A DNA stretch of 64,000 nt from contig CAZLPZ010000003.1 of the NCBI GenBank assembly GCA_964561535.1, positions 1 to 64,000 of the forward strand, written 5' to 3'. The translations under genes were made by a program, and so were the position numbers. Positions 26,653-34,869 of the stretch are shown here, piece by piece (position 1 is the first letter of the stretch; each line of letters begins with the position of its first letter). This DNA comes from CAZLPZ01 sp964561535. GTDB taxonomy: Bacteria; Pseudomonadota; Alphaproteobacteria; Micavibrionales; Micavibrionaceae. Under the pieces are notes generated by a model. That model made no database searches. It had not been told where the DNA came from and was given only the letters and a program-made list of their open reading frames with translations.

Positions 26653-27267
26653 TTAATGATGCGCAAAAATATCGATATCGTTCCACCCCACAACGTCCAA
26701 TTGAGCGCGAACGGGCAGAAAATCGAAACAGGCCTGGGCCATCAGGTCGCGGCTCTCGCGTTCCAGCATAATATCCAGCGCGGCTTTAATTTTATGCAGG
26801 TAAAAAACATCAGATGCCGCGTATTCTTTTTGTTTATCGGTCAATATATCGGCGCCCCAATCGGAACTTTGCTCTTCTTTTTGAAGTTCAACACCGAGGA
26901 TTTCTTTGGTTAAATATTTTAACCCATGCTTGTCCGTATAGGTGCGGGCCAGGCGCGAAGCGATTTTGGTATCATAAATATTTGCGGTTCCAATATTAAG
27001 TTGGACCCACAGATAGGCAAGATCCAGGCGGGCGTAATGGAAAATCTTGGTGATGTCAGCATTTTCTAAAATAGCTTGAAGATGTGGGGCCGAATCTTGG
27101 TTCTTGGCGATTTGAACCAGATGAGCGTTCCCATCGCCAGATGATAGTTGCACAAGGCACAGCCGGTCCCGGTTAAAATCCAGTCCCATCATTTCGCAAT
27201 CAACCGCGATTAAGGATCCGAGGGCGAGAGAGGTGGGCAAATCACCCTTGTGGATGTGGATGGTCAT
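26653..27267 (-). CDS. rnd: Ribonuclease D-type 3'-5' exonuclease
   Basis: The 204-aa protein is a DEDDy exonuclease: VDCEMMGL (first DxE pair), KIFHYARLDLAYL (motif II), and YAASDVFYLHKI (motif III with Tyr and Asp). It lacks the HRDC domains of E. coli RNase D and is the compact form common next to kdsD-lptC in alphaproteobacteria. It trims structured RNA 3' ends, typically tRNA. It is the first gene of the rnd-kdsD-lptC-lptA operon and is divergent from the tRNA-Leu gene. Confidence 0.9.
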   Translation of the reverse strand: MTIHIHKGDLPTSLALGSLIAVDCEMMGLDFNRDRLCLVQLSSGDGNAHLVQIAKNQDSAPHLQAILENADITKIFHYARLDLAYLWVQLNIGTANIYDTKIASRLARTYTDKHGLKYLTKEILGVELQKEEQSSDWGADILTDKQKEYAASDVFYLHKIKAALDIMLERESRDLMAQACFDFLPVRAQLDVVGWNDIDIFAHH

Positions 27268-27364
27268 TTGAATGTATTTCTTTCAAAATTGAGAGTGGGC
27301 CAGCTTATTTGAAACTTAATTGATTTTTGATCAGCTGAGAAGGCTGTTTCCCCGTAAATGTACA

Positions 27365-27393
27365 TTGACACCCCTCTTAAAATCTCTTAAAAA
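27365..27393 (+). promoter_or_regulatory. Promoter of tRNA-Leu
   Basis: TTGACA (27365-27370) is spaced 17 bp from TAAAAA (27388-27393). The start would lie about 14 nt before the mature tRNA end. Confidence 0.6.
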
Positions 27394-27413
27394 CGCCTTA
27401 TTCAATGCCCCGT

Positions 27414-27500
27414 GCCCTGGTGGCGGAATTGGTAGACGCGCTAGGTTCAGGTCCTAGTGGCCGCAAGGTCATGGAAGTTCGAGTCTTCTCTAGGGCACCA
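27414..27500 (+). tRNA. tRNA-Leu (CAG anticodon)
   Basis: An 87-nt class II tRNA. The acceptor GCCCTGG pairs with CTAGGGC (one G-T pair); the anticodon stem CTAGG/CCTAG encloses loop TTCAGGT with anticodon CAG; a long variable arm (TGGCCGCAAGGTCA) marks it as Leu; the T-arm has GTTCGAGTC. CCA is encoded at 27498-27500. Confidence 0.95.
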
Positions 27501-27614
27501 TGTCGATCTTGCATAAATCAGATTGAATAATTTTCGCTCCTTTTAACCTGTTCTTGTCGTTTTTATTTGATAATGGATCATTGATTGGTTTGTTTTATCC
27601 CTTATTCAAATATT

Positions 27615-28472
27615 ATGTCTTCTTATAAACCTTCTTTTTCCGCAATTGTCATTGACCCCGAAGAATCCGCGGGGCGGCTTTTGGTCGCTCGGCTGGTCGA
27701 TTTGGGTGGGGCGGCCGTATGGGCGTCGTCGCGCAGTGCTGCCTATGCGCTGATTGCAGGACAGCCGCCCGTGGATATTGTTTTTTTTGATCCGGCGCCG
27801 CACCGCGATCTTCATATGGTTGCGGTGGATATTCGAAAACACTTTCCAACCTTTGTTTATCTGGTGGCGTTAAAACCTGACGGTGTGGCTGCTGCTTTTG
27901 ATAAAATGGTTCAAACGGGGACGAATTCGGTTCTCGAAAAACCAGCGAGTATCGAATCAGTGACGAACGCCGTGCGGGAAGCACGGTCGTTGGTCGATTT
28001 GATGCATCGGTTGAACGATACGGACTATGACACCAAAAGTGGTGGGGGAGCAATTTCAAAATCCGCGTTTGCACAATTGTTCCTGTCAGGCCTCGACCGT
28101 GCCGACCGGTACGGTGAACAATCCTTTATTCTTCAGATCAAAGTATTAAATTTAACTCAGATTCAGGTCCTCGCGGGGGCGGATGCGGCCCAGATGGTGG
28201 CGGCCTCGCTTGCCCAAATTATGGCCCGGTTGCGCCGGCAATCTGATATTTTGGGGGCAATTCATATCGATGAATATGCTTTGATGTTGCAGCGTCCGGC
28301 TTATGCCACCGAACCTGTCGAGGCGGCGTTGCGTTTTGCCGACCAATTGGGGGATCAAAACTTATTTATGTCGTTGAATTTACCTGTGTCGGTTGATGTT
28401 CAAATTACATTAATGGAAGTTCCAACGGGGCAGATTCAGGTTGTGCATCAGATTAGCATTCCAAAAAAATAA
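27615..28472 (+). CDS. Receiver plus degenerate GGDEF protein (possible c-di-GMP receptor)
   Basis: The 285-aa protein starts at ATG 27615. Residues 5-125 resemble a receiver domain, including a VDIVFFD strand that ends in the likely phospho-accepting Asp, and a KPAS switch-lysine region. Residues about 155-270 are a GGDEF-like domain in which the signature is degraded to HIDEY, while the RxxD I-site (RQSD) remains five residues before it. So it cannot make c-di-GMP but could bind it, as known for PopA of Caulobacter. There is no kinase next to it. It lies downstream of tRNA-Leu and converges with recR. Confidence 0.7.
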   Translation: MSSYKPSFSAIVIDPEESAGRLLVARLVDLGGAAVWASSRSAAYALIAGQPPVDIVFFDPAPHRDLHMVAVDIRKHFPTFVYLVALKPDGVAAAFDKMVQTGTNSVLEKPASIESVTNAVREARSLVDLMHRLNDTDYDTKSGGGAISKSAFAQLFLSGLDRADRYGEQSFILQIKVLNLTQIQVLAGADAAQMVAASLAQIMARLRRQSDILGAIHIDEYALMLQRPAYATEPVEAALRFADQLGDQNLFMSLNLPVSVDVQITLMEVPTGQIQVVHQISIPKK

Positions 28473-28517
28473 GATTTTTAAGTACCCGTTCAAATGCAGA
28501 ACTTATCCAATCGGTTT

Positions 28518-29135
28518 CTAAACAACCGCGCGCGCCTTAAATGCCGCTGAAATGGTGCCGTCATCCAGATAATCAAGTTCACCGCCCACGGGCAATCCCA
28601 AAGCCAGACGCGTTATTTTGGGGCGTTGTGCCAGGGGGACGGCGCGCGCAATGCAATCTTGTAAATAATGGCTGGTCGTTTGACCGTCGATTGTGGCGGG
28701 TAAGGCGAGGACAATTTCCGTGACATAAGTGCCGATTTCGGTTGTGAGGCGCCTTATGAACGAATTGATTCGTAACATGTCGGGTGTGACACCATCAATC
28801 GCCGACAAAATTCCACCTAAGATATGATATCTTCCTTTGAATTGGTGTGTGCGTTCAACCGCCCAAACGTCCGATACGCCCGATACAATACACAGTTGCG
28901 TGGGATCGCGGCGGTTATCGGCACAAATATGGCACGGGTCGTGATCATCGAGCATACCGCAAATTGTGCATATTTTCATGGTATCGACGGCGTGTTGAAT
29001 GGTTTGCGCCAGGGGCTTTGCGGGCCCCGATGCATCGGTCAATAAATGCAACGCAATGCGCCGGGCCGACCGCGGGCCCAAGCCCGGCAACCGCGATAGT
29101 TCCTTGACCAATTGTCCAAACGCACCGTGATCCAT
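28518..29135 (-). CDS. recR: Recombination mediator RecR
   Basis: The 205-aa product has the RecR order: helix-hairpin-helix (LPGLGPRSARRIALHLL), a C4 zinc finger (CTICG, then CHIC), a Toprim domain (CIVSGVSDVWAVE) and a C-terminal Walker-like part. With RecO it loads RecA on gapped DNA. I start at ATG 29135 (MDHGAF); the frame is open upstream into lolA but that extension has no homology. It begins 1 bp after the lolA stop, so lolA and recR are coupled. dnaX and ybaB, its usual partners, are not here. Confidence 0.92.
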   Translation of the reverse strand: MDHGAFGQLVKELSRLPGLGPRSARRIALHLLTDASGPAKPLAQTIQHAVDTMKICTICGMLDDHDPCHICADNRRDPTQLCIVSGVSDVWAVERTHQFKGRYHILGGILSAIDGVTPDMLRINSFIRRLTTEIGTYVTEIVLALPATIDGQTTSHYLQDCIARAVPLAQRPKITRLALGLPVGGELDYLDDGTISAAFKARAVV

Positions 29136-29136
29136 A

Positions 29137-29784
29137 TCAGTTATAATTTCCCTTGGGGTGATTGGGATCACGGTAAACAAACAGTGTCGCAGGTACGGGA
29201 ACGTTTTCTTGAATATCAAACAATTCGACTTCGGTAATCTGACCGGTGCCGTCGGTGATGCGCCATTTTTTTAAGGTAAAGGGATTTTGCGTGAATCCTA
29301 ATGTCATTGTGCCCGCACCGGGGTCGGCGATTTGGGTCAAAGTCACTTGCATTAATCCACCGCCTTCTTGCATTTGCGTGACTTTAACATCGCCCGATAA
29401 TTTAATGTTTTTGCGTAAAATAAAATCGGCCAATGTTTGCCCAACGGGGGCGGACGCCGTTTGTTTCAGTTCGCCGTCATAATAAAATAGTTGTACGCCA
29501 TCGGCCACGACCAGATCACGGACCGGCGCGTCATATTCAAATCGCATGCGACCCGGGCGGTCCAGATAAAACGTGCCGATGCGTTGGGTGCCATCAGGGG
29601 CTGTTTGAACAAATCGTGCTTTTACGGTATCAACGCCGTGCATATAGGATTCAATCTTGCGGGTGACCGCTGATACGGGTTCCGGTGCGGTGGGATTCGC
29701 AAGGGTCTTCACCTCGGCGTACGCCGGAGACGTTGAGATGAAAAGAGCCGCGCACAGCGCGATCACAGAAATGAAACGGGTCAT
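29137..29784 (-). CDS. lolA: Outer-membrane lipoprotein carrier LolA
   Basis: The 215-aa protein has a signal peptide (cut after AYA) and the LolA half-barrel signature: VKARFVQTAPDG, FYLDRPGRMRFEYDAP, DGVQLFYYD. LolA takes lipoproteins from the LolCDE exporter across the periplasm. It is preceded by ftsK on the same strand, a common order in alphaproteobacteria, and coupled to recR downstream. Confidence 0.9.
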   Translation of the reverse strand: MTRFISVIALCAALFISTSPAYAEVKTLANPTAPEPVSAVTRKIESYMHGVDTVKARFVQTAPDGTQRIGTFYLDRPGRMRFEYDAPVRDLVVADGVQLFYYDGELKQTASAPVGQTLADFILRKNIKLSGDVKVTQMQEGGGLMQVTLTQIADPGAGTMTLGFTQNPFTLKKWRITDGTGQITEVELFDIQENVPVPATLFVYRDPNHPKGNYN

Positions 29785-29857
29785 TATTTATCCTTTGTTC
29801 AGCTTACTATGGCACAAATCCTGGGGGCATTTTAACCCCCATTTTGTCGCGGAGGAA

Positions 29858-32317
29858 TCAATGCCGACCTGAATGATCGCCCACCAAGACCTCGCGTTTG
29901 CCTGCGTGGCTTGGGGTTGAAATGATGCCTTGTTTTTCCATTTCTTCAATAATGCGTGCCGCGCGATTATAACCGATTTGTAAGTGACGTTGGACGAAAG
30001 ATGTTGATGCCTTACCTTCACGCGACACCAGTGCGACGGCTTGATCGTACATATCGTCGACTTCAGAGCCTTCAGCTTCGTTTTCTGCGCCAAATAGCCC
30101 CCCAAAGCCCGTACCGTCTTCGTCGGTGACATCGTCCAGATATTGCGGGGTTCCTTGGGCTTTCAAATGTTCAACAACTTGTTCGACTTCGCCGTCCGAT
30201 ACGAATGGCCCGTGCACGCGGGTGACGCGACCGCCTGCTGCCATGTATAACATATCGCCCATGCCCAATAATTGTTCCGCCCCGCCGTCACCCAAAATCG
30301 TGCGGCTGTCAATTTTACTGGTGACCTGGAATGAAATACGAGTGGGGAAGTTGGCCTTGATCACGCCGGTGATGACATCAACCGAGGGGCGCTGTGTGGC
30401 CATGATTAAATGGATTCCCGCGGCGCGCGCCATTTGGGCCAATCGTTGGATCGCGTTTTCAACATCTTTCCCGGCCACTAACATTAAATCGGCAAATTCA
30501 TCGACGATGATGACGATATAGGGGAGTTCGGTTAGATCAAGGGGTTGTTCTTCGTATACCGCCTGGCCCGTTTCGGGGTCAAATCCGGTTTGTATTTTAC
30601 GCATGAGTACTTCACCTGTGCGGCGTGCATCCGATAGGCGTGCGTTATATCCTTCGATGTTGCGCACGCCTAATTTGGACATGGCGCGGTATCGGTTTTC
30701 CATCTCATTCACGGCCCATTTTAACGCAACGATGGCCTTGGCAGGTTCGGTCACAACCGGGGATAATAAATGCGGAATGTCGTCGTACATTGACAGTTCT
30801 AGCATTTTCGGATCAATCATAATAAATCGACATTGCGCGGGTGTCAGGCGATAGAGCAGTGATAAGATCATGGTGTTTACAGCCACAGATTTCCCTGACC
30901 CTGTAGTTCCTGCAACTAATAAATGTGGCATGCGCGCTAGGTCTGCAATGATGGGGTGACCACCGATATCTTTACCTAAAACGAGCGCCAGTTTTGCATT
31001 TGTATTTGCATACGTATCTGAAGTTAATAATTCTCGTAAATACACGGTTTGGCGTTTTTTATTTGGGATTTCAACGCCAATTGCATTTCGACCCGGTACA
31101 ACGGCTGCGCGTACCGATACAGCCGACATCGATCGTGCAATATCATTCGCGAGACCAATGACGCGGGATGATTTGGTTCCCGGTGCGGGTTCAAGTTCAT
31201 ATAATGTGACAACAGGACCTGGGTGGATCGAGACGATATCACCACGTACATTATAGTCGCCTAAGACCCCTTGTAACATTTCGGCATTTTTTCGTAATGA
31301 TCCTTCATCTATTTTATCGGCTTCAATAGGCAGGGGTGCTTCCTGGAGTAATTCAAGAGCAGGTAAATCAAATTCATCGGGCGTGATCGCCACTAAATCC
31401 ATTTGTTTGGGGGTAGATTTTTTCTGTTTGGGGCGGGCTGTTTCGGGGCGGACGACTTTAATATCGTTTGCCGCGCGGCGGGGATAGGACGCATCGGGTG
31501 TGTCATCATCATCTTCGTCTGTTGTGTCGTCCTCGGATGCATCATTCTCAAGGGCGAGTTGTTTTTTGGCGCGTTGCCGGATGGGTTTGATGATGTCAGG
31601 ATTCAGATGATAGGACGGGTCGCGCAATGCTTGGATTTTTGTATAGGAAAATAGAGCGACAAATCGAATGCTATCAAATATGATTAACACCCCCGCCAGT
31701 AATCGGGCGGCCGCGCCCCGTAAAGTCAGTCCAATGCCAAGCGCCGTCATGATAAATGCTAGAATAAAAAAAAACAGGGAGAGAACGATATGGATCCATG
31801 GGCCCAAAAGGGGTTGAGTTCCGGCAGCAATGCTATTTAACATCATCATGCCAATCGCGCCGCCTAAATAGGGTTGGGGGACAAACCCAAAGGACGGCAG
31901 GCGCGCAAATCCAATTGCGGTAGCGAGGATCGCAATAATTCCATATGAAATCAAATAAGCAGGGCGCAGGGGAATATCGTCATCTTTAGACATTGCGCGA
32001 CCGGTTGTACACATTAGAATAATCAGGGGCAGCACCCCTAGGCCAATGTTTTGAAGGAAAAAATCGGCCCATCTCGCGCCGGTTTCTCCTATTAGATTAT
32101 GGGCTGGGCCAATTGTGCCCGTATTTAAGGACGGATCATCCATCCGGTAGGTTAAACACGCAAAGGCAAGGGCAAGACCCAGGCACATGAACAGAATTCC
32201 CAAACCGCGCCGTATTATGACCCAGGCCTGTGATTGTAGGTGAGTGATAAGGTCATGCGCGTTTTTAACATAAGAATTTTTTTGTGTTCGGCGCAGGGAA
32301 GAAGGTCTGGATGACAT
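29858..32317 (-). CDS. ftsK: DNA translocase FtsK
   Basis: The 819-aa protein has four N-terminal membrane helices (about residues 35-225), an acidic linker (about 255-300), the alpha/beta translocase motor with Walker A GTTGSGKS (about residue 474) and Walker B IVIIVDEFADLM, and a C-terminal winged-helix gamma domain (REGKASTSFVQRHLQIGYNRAARI) that reads KOPS sites. It pumps chromosome DNA through the division septum and activates XerCD at dif. The length and linker are short, as in other alphaproteobacteria. Confidence 0.96.
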   Translation of the reverse strand: MSSRPSSLRRTQKNSYVKNAHDLITHLQSQAWVIIRRGLGILFMCLGLALAFACLTYRMDDPSLNTGTIGPAHNLIGETGARWADFFLQNIGLGVLPLIILMCTTGRAMSKDDDIPLRPAYLISYGIIAILATAIGFARLPSFGFVPQPYLGGAIGMMMLNSIAAGTQPLLGPWIHIVLSLFFFILAFIMTALGIGLTLRGAAARLLAGVLIIFDSIRFVALFSYTKIQALRDPSYHLNPDIIKPIRQRAKKQLALENDASEDDTTDEDDDDTPDASYPRRAANDIKVVRPETARPKQKKSTPKQMDLVAITPDEFDLPALELLQEAPLPIEADKIDEGSLRKNAEMLQGVLGDYNVRGDIVSIHPGPVVTLYELEPAPGTKSSRVIGLANDIARSMSAVSVRAAVVPGRNAIGVEIPNKKRQTVYLRELLTSDTYANTNAKLALVLGKDIGGHPIIADLARMPHLLVAGTTGSGKSVAVNTMILSLLYRLTPAQCRFIMIDPKMLELSMYDDIPHLLSPVVTEPAKAIVALKWAVNEMENRYRAMSKLGVRNIEGYNARLSDARRTGEVLMRKIQTGFDPETGQAVYEEQPLDLTELPYIVIIVDEFADLMLVAGKDVENAIQRLAQMARAAGIHLIMATQRPSVDVITGVIKANFPTRISFQVTSKIDSRTILGDGGAEQLLGMGDMLYMAAGGRVTRVHGPFVSDGEVEQVVEHLKAQGTPQYLDDVTDEDGTGFGGLFGAENEAEGSEVDDMYDQAVALVSREGKASTSFVQRHLQIGYNRAARIIEEMEKQGIISTPSHAGKREVLVGDHSGRH

Positions 32318-32354
32318 GAGGGGGAGAGCCTGATTATATGTATAACGGGGGAAA

Positions 32355-32371
32355 GGCGCGATTCTCGCGCC
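32355..32371 (-). promoter_or_regulatory. Perfect 7-bp inverted repeat in the ftsK upstream region
   Basis: GGCGCGA and TCGCGCC flank a 3-nt loop, about 40 bp before the ftsK start. It could be a leader hairpin or an operator. There is no T-run, so it is not a terminator. Confidence 0.35.
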
Positions 32372-32513
32372 AGAAATATAACGATAGTTTACGTGAAAAA
32401 GAGAAAGGTGTCGACTGAAAAGGCTTGGCAGATTTAAAGGACAGGGGTATAAAAGAAGAGGGCTTGGCTCTTAGCTTATAGGTCTTTCGAGGCGCTCCTC
32501 GGCGAATGCCAGG

Positions 32514-32544
32514 ATCCAGATTTAATTGTAAATCAAATCTGGAT
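32514..32544. repeat. Perfect 10-bp inverted repeat upstream of the cytochrome c gene
   Basis: ATCCAGATTT (32514-32523) and AAATCTGGAT (32535-32544) face each other across an 11-nt spacer, about 60 bp before the gene at 32604. The flank GGCGCTCCTCGGCGAATGCC resembles palindromic repeat debris. It may be a decayed mobile repeat or a regulator site. Confidence 0.4.
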
Positions 32545-32603
32545 ATCAACTTATTGGCAGGTTTGGGCTTTTAAAATTATTTTTCTTTTTTTGGAATCTT
32601 GTT

Positions 32604-33215
32604 ATGAATAATCTTGAATTTAATAAAGTCTTTGCGGCCCTTCTTATCGCAGGAATTATCGCGATGTTGTGCGGGTTTATTGCCAAACAAATTGTGCATC
32701 CTGAAGATTTGTCAAAAAATGCTGTTTTGATTGAGGTGGCAGAAGCTGCCGATATCGCTAGTGTGGCATCGTCGGGTCCTGATCCTATTCTTGCTTTGTT
32801 ATCTGGGGCGGACGTTATGCGAGGGCAACAAATCGCTAAAGCATGTGCCGCATGTCATAATTTTGATAAGGCCGGTAAAGATGGTGTTGGTCCCCATTTG
32901 TGGGGGGTTGTGGGTCGTCCAAAGGGATCGGTTGCAGGATTTGCGTATTCGGGCGAACTTGAAAAAGTGGGCGATAAATCTTGGACTTATGTTGAACTTA
33001 ATAAATTCCTTTATAAGCCTAAAGCTTATGCATCGGGTACAAAAATGAATTTCGTTGGCGTAAAAAAGACAGCAGATCGTGCCGCGCTGATTGCCTATTT
33101 ACGGTCGTTGCATGATTCGCCGGTGGCGTTGCCCTCAGCAGATGCGATTGCCGCTGAGGCTCCTGTTGTGGCGATTCCTGCCCCTGCTTCTGTTGTGGTA
33201 CCAGTCGCTCCTTAA
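32604..33215 (+). CDS. Membrane-anchored cytochrome c (class I)
   Basis: The 203-aa protein has an uncleaved N-terminal helix (about residues 10-32) as anchor, a linker and one class I cytochrome c domain: haem site CAACH (about residues 83-87), GPHLWGVVGRP, and the sixth-ligand Met in TKMNFVG (about 147). It ends with an Ala/Val/Pro-rich tail of about 30 residues. It is of the CycM/c552 kind that passes electrons from the bc1 complex to a terminal oxidase. It is the first gene on plus before the dot genes, but separated from dotD by about 175 bp. Confidence 0.9.
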   Translation: MNNLEFNKVFAALLIAGIIAMLCGFIAKQIVHPEDLSKNAVLIEVAEAADIASVASSGPDPILALLSGADVMRGQQIAKACAACHNFDKAGKDGVGPHLWGVVGRPKGSVAGFAYSGELEKVGDKSWTYVELNKFLYKPKAYASGTKMNFVGVKKTADRAALIAYLRSLHDSPVALPSADAIAAEAPVVAIPAPASVVVPVAP

Positions 33216-33280
33216 ATTTATTTCTTTAAAAGCTTGTGGATAACCCTTGGGATCATCTGTGATTAACCCAAGGATAGATC

Positions 33281-33309
33281 TTGAGATTTCTGTTCGCGCA
33301 GGGTACGTT
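33281..33309 (+). promoter_or_regulatory. Possible promoter of the dotDCB operon
   Basis: TTGAGA (33281-33286) is 17 bp from TACGTT (33304-33309). The -10 is weak. It is the only candidate I see between the cytochrome gene and dotD. Confidence 0.3.
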
Positions 33310-33389
33310 TAGGAAGCTTCTTAGGGGGTCTTTTGATTCGCTCCTTATCTTTCTTGTTTTTCACTTCATTCTCTGTGCATGGATTTTTG

Positions 33390-33926
33390 ATGCGTGCCAT
33401 TCATTTTAAACTATATTTTGTGTCTTTTCCCCTGACGCGGGTCTTTTTTTTAATCCTGCCACTTATGGGATTAGTTATCTTGCTATCTGCATGTACCCCC
33501 GCTGTAAAACATCCTCAAATGGTTGCAGCTCCAGACCGGGTTTCTGCGATGCTTGCGGATGCTGCGGACAAGGCTTCAAACGCACTACAGACGTTGGCGG
33601 CTGTTGAACAATCAAAATCTTCTCCTGCAAACCTTGCGCCGATTGATAATGCACCGCCTGAATTGCGGCGTGCGGTTACAATTGCGTGGGTTGGGCCGGT
33701 CGATAAGATTACTGAAACATTAGCCGAGCGTGCGAGTTATCGTTTTCGTATTTATGGAGATTTGCCACCTGTCCCTGTTGTAGTGAATGTTGATACTGAA
33801 AATCGTCCGATTATTGAAGTATTGCGTGATATTGGGTTGCAATTGGGGGGGCGCGGTGATGTTCGGGTTGATCCCGTGCGACGTACTATTGAATTGCACT
33901 ATGCGCCGATGACGGCACCATCTTGA
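33390..33926 (+). CDS. dotD: Type IVB secretion lipoprotein DotD
   Basis: From ATG 33390 the product has 178 aa. A hydrophobic leader ends in lipobox LLSAC (about residue 36), followed by a hydrophilic linker and a C-terminal domain that lines up with Legionella DotD: VTIAWVGPVDKITETLAERA, YRFRIYG, PVPVVVNV, IIEVLRDIGLQLG and ELHYA. DotD folds like the N0 domain of secretins and sits under the outer membrane in the T4SS core complex with DotC and DotH. The frame is open to a TTG at 33333, but the ATG gives the better leader; an ATG at 33465 would give a shorter one. dotC follows 13 bp later. Confidence 0.88.
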   Translation: MRAIHFKLYFVSFPLTRVFFLILPLMGLVILLSACTPAVKHPQMVAAPDRVSAMLADAADKASNALQTLAAVEQSKSSPANLAPIDNAPPELRRAVTIAWVGPVDKITETLAERASYRFRIYGDLPPVPVVVNVDTENRPIIEVLRDIGLQLGGRGDVRVDPVRRTIELHYAPMTAPS

Positions 33927-33939
33927 TGTCGGGGTTTTC

Positions 33940-34869
33940 ATGATCCTTTCCATTTCTCAATCATTAAAATCGGCACAATATTCTGTTTTATCGGTTTTTG
34001 TGAGTGGAGCGCTTTGTGTATTTTCTGTTGCACCTGCCTTCGCCGCAACTAATTTGGAAAATATCGCCTCTCATGATGTATTTTCTCCTGATATTCACCG
34101 TGCTGATCAGGCTCCGTTATCATCTCGTGATCTTGAGAATTTACCTGGGGGCGCTGCGCTAAAAAAAGAAGTCGGCTTACCTCTTGATATTCGCAAAGAT
34201 GCCTTGAAAGAAGCCTCGTTATCCCTTGGGGCGCGCGGCGGATTGGCCTATCGTACTTATCAAATTCGATCCGAATTGAAACAATACGAATCCTATATGG
34301 ATCGAGTCTTTGATTTTCGGCAATTATTGGTGCCGGCGCCATCAGGATTGATGATTGAACCGCCGATTGTATCTGAAACAGATGATGCTTTAATTATTGA
34401 CTCTCAGGGGTTAAAGGCGGCTGTGGCGGATCGAATTTTAAATATTAATCAGAATGCCCGGATTGTTACGGCGCCGCGGACGTGGCGGACCTATTTGGAA
34501 CGGACGTGGGGGGCGCTTGAATTACCGCCTGATATTCTTCGCCCAAAAACTGCTGATGAACGGGCCGAATGGCAGAAAAATATTCAAAAAGGATGGGAGC
34601 AGGGTGTCTCTCAGGCAAATGATATTTTTGAACGTGATATTGCGCGGTTAACGGCGGAGTTTAATGGGATGGTCCGATACCGGAAGCTTTTGGCTCAAGG
34701 GATGATTTCATCGCCGTTTGCCCTGCAAACGGACAGAGGTGTAACGGGTGGCGGCCGCGATCAACAAGGCCGGTCGGTTGCGATGCGTATTGGTGATCGT
34801 GCCATTGAAATGACGGGTGTGCCTGAACTCGTTTCTGGGGTCCGTGAATGGCAACCCGCAAACCAGTAA
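33940..34869 (+). CDS. dotC: Type IVB secretion core protein DotC
   Basis: The 309-aa protein matches the DotC family: LGARGGLAYRTYQIRSEL, the FDFRQLLVPAPSG motif, PPIVSE and the C-terminal GWEQGVSQANDIFERD region. In Legionella DotC is an outer-membrane lipoprotein of the core complex; here the leader ends in VAPAFAAT, a type I signal peptide, and no lipobox cysteine is visible. The gene lies between dotD and dotB, the same order as in Legionella, and overlaps dotB by 22 nt. Confidence 0.88.
   Translation: MILSISQSLKSAQYSVLSVFVSGALCVFSVAPAFAATNLENIASHDVFSPDIHRADQAPLSSRDLENLPGGAALKKEVGLPLDIRKDALKEASLSLGARGGLAYRTYQIRSELKQYESYMDRVFDFRQLLVPAPSGLMIEPPIVSETDDALIIDSQGLKAAVADRILNINQNARIVTAPRTWRTYLERTWGALELPPDILRPKTADERAEWQKNIQKGWEQGVSQANDIFERDIARLTAEFNGMVRYRKLLAQGMISSPFALQTDRGVTGGGRDQQGRSVAMRIGDRAIEMTGVPELVSGVREWQPANQ

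Noticed and set aside
33235..33243. Perfect DnaA box (TGTGGATAA) as a sign of an origin
   Set aside because: A single box is expected by chance in a window of this size; there is no cluster, AT-rich unwinding region or dnaA/gid/parAB gene nearby.
33333..33389. TTG start giving a longer DotD
   Set aside because: The extension has no ribosome site and would place extra hydrophobic residues before the lipoprotein leader.
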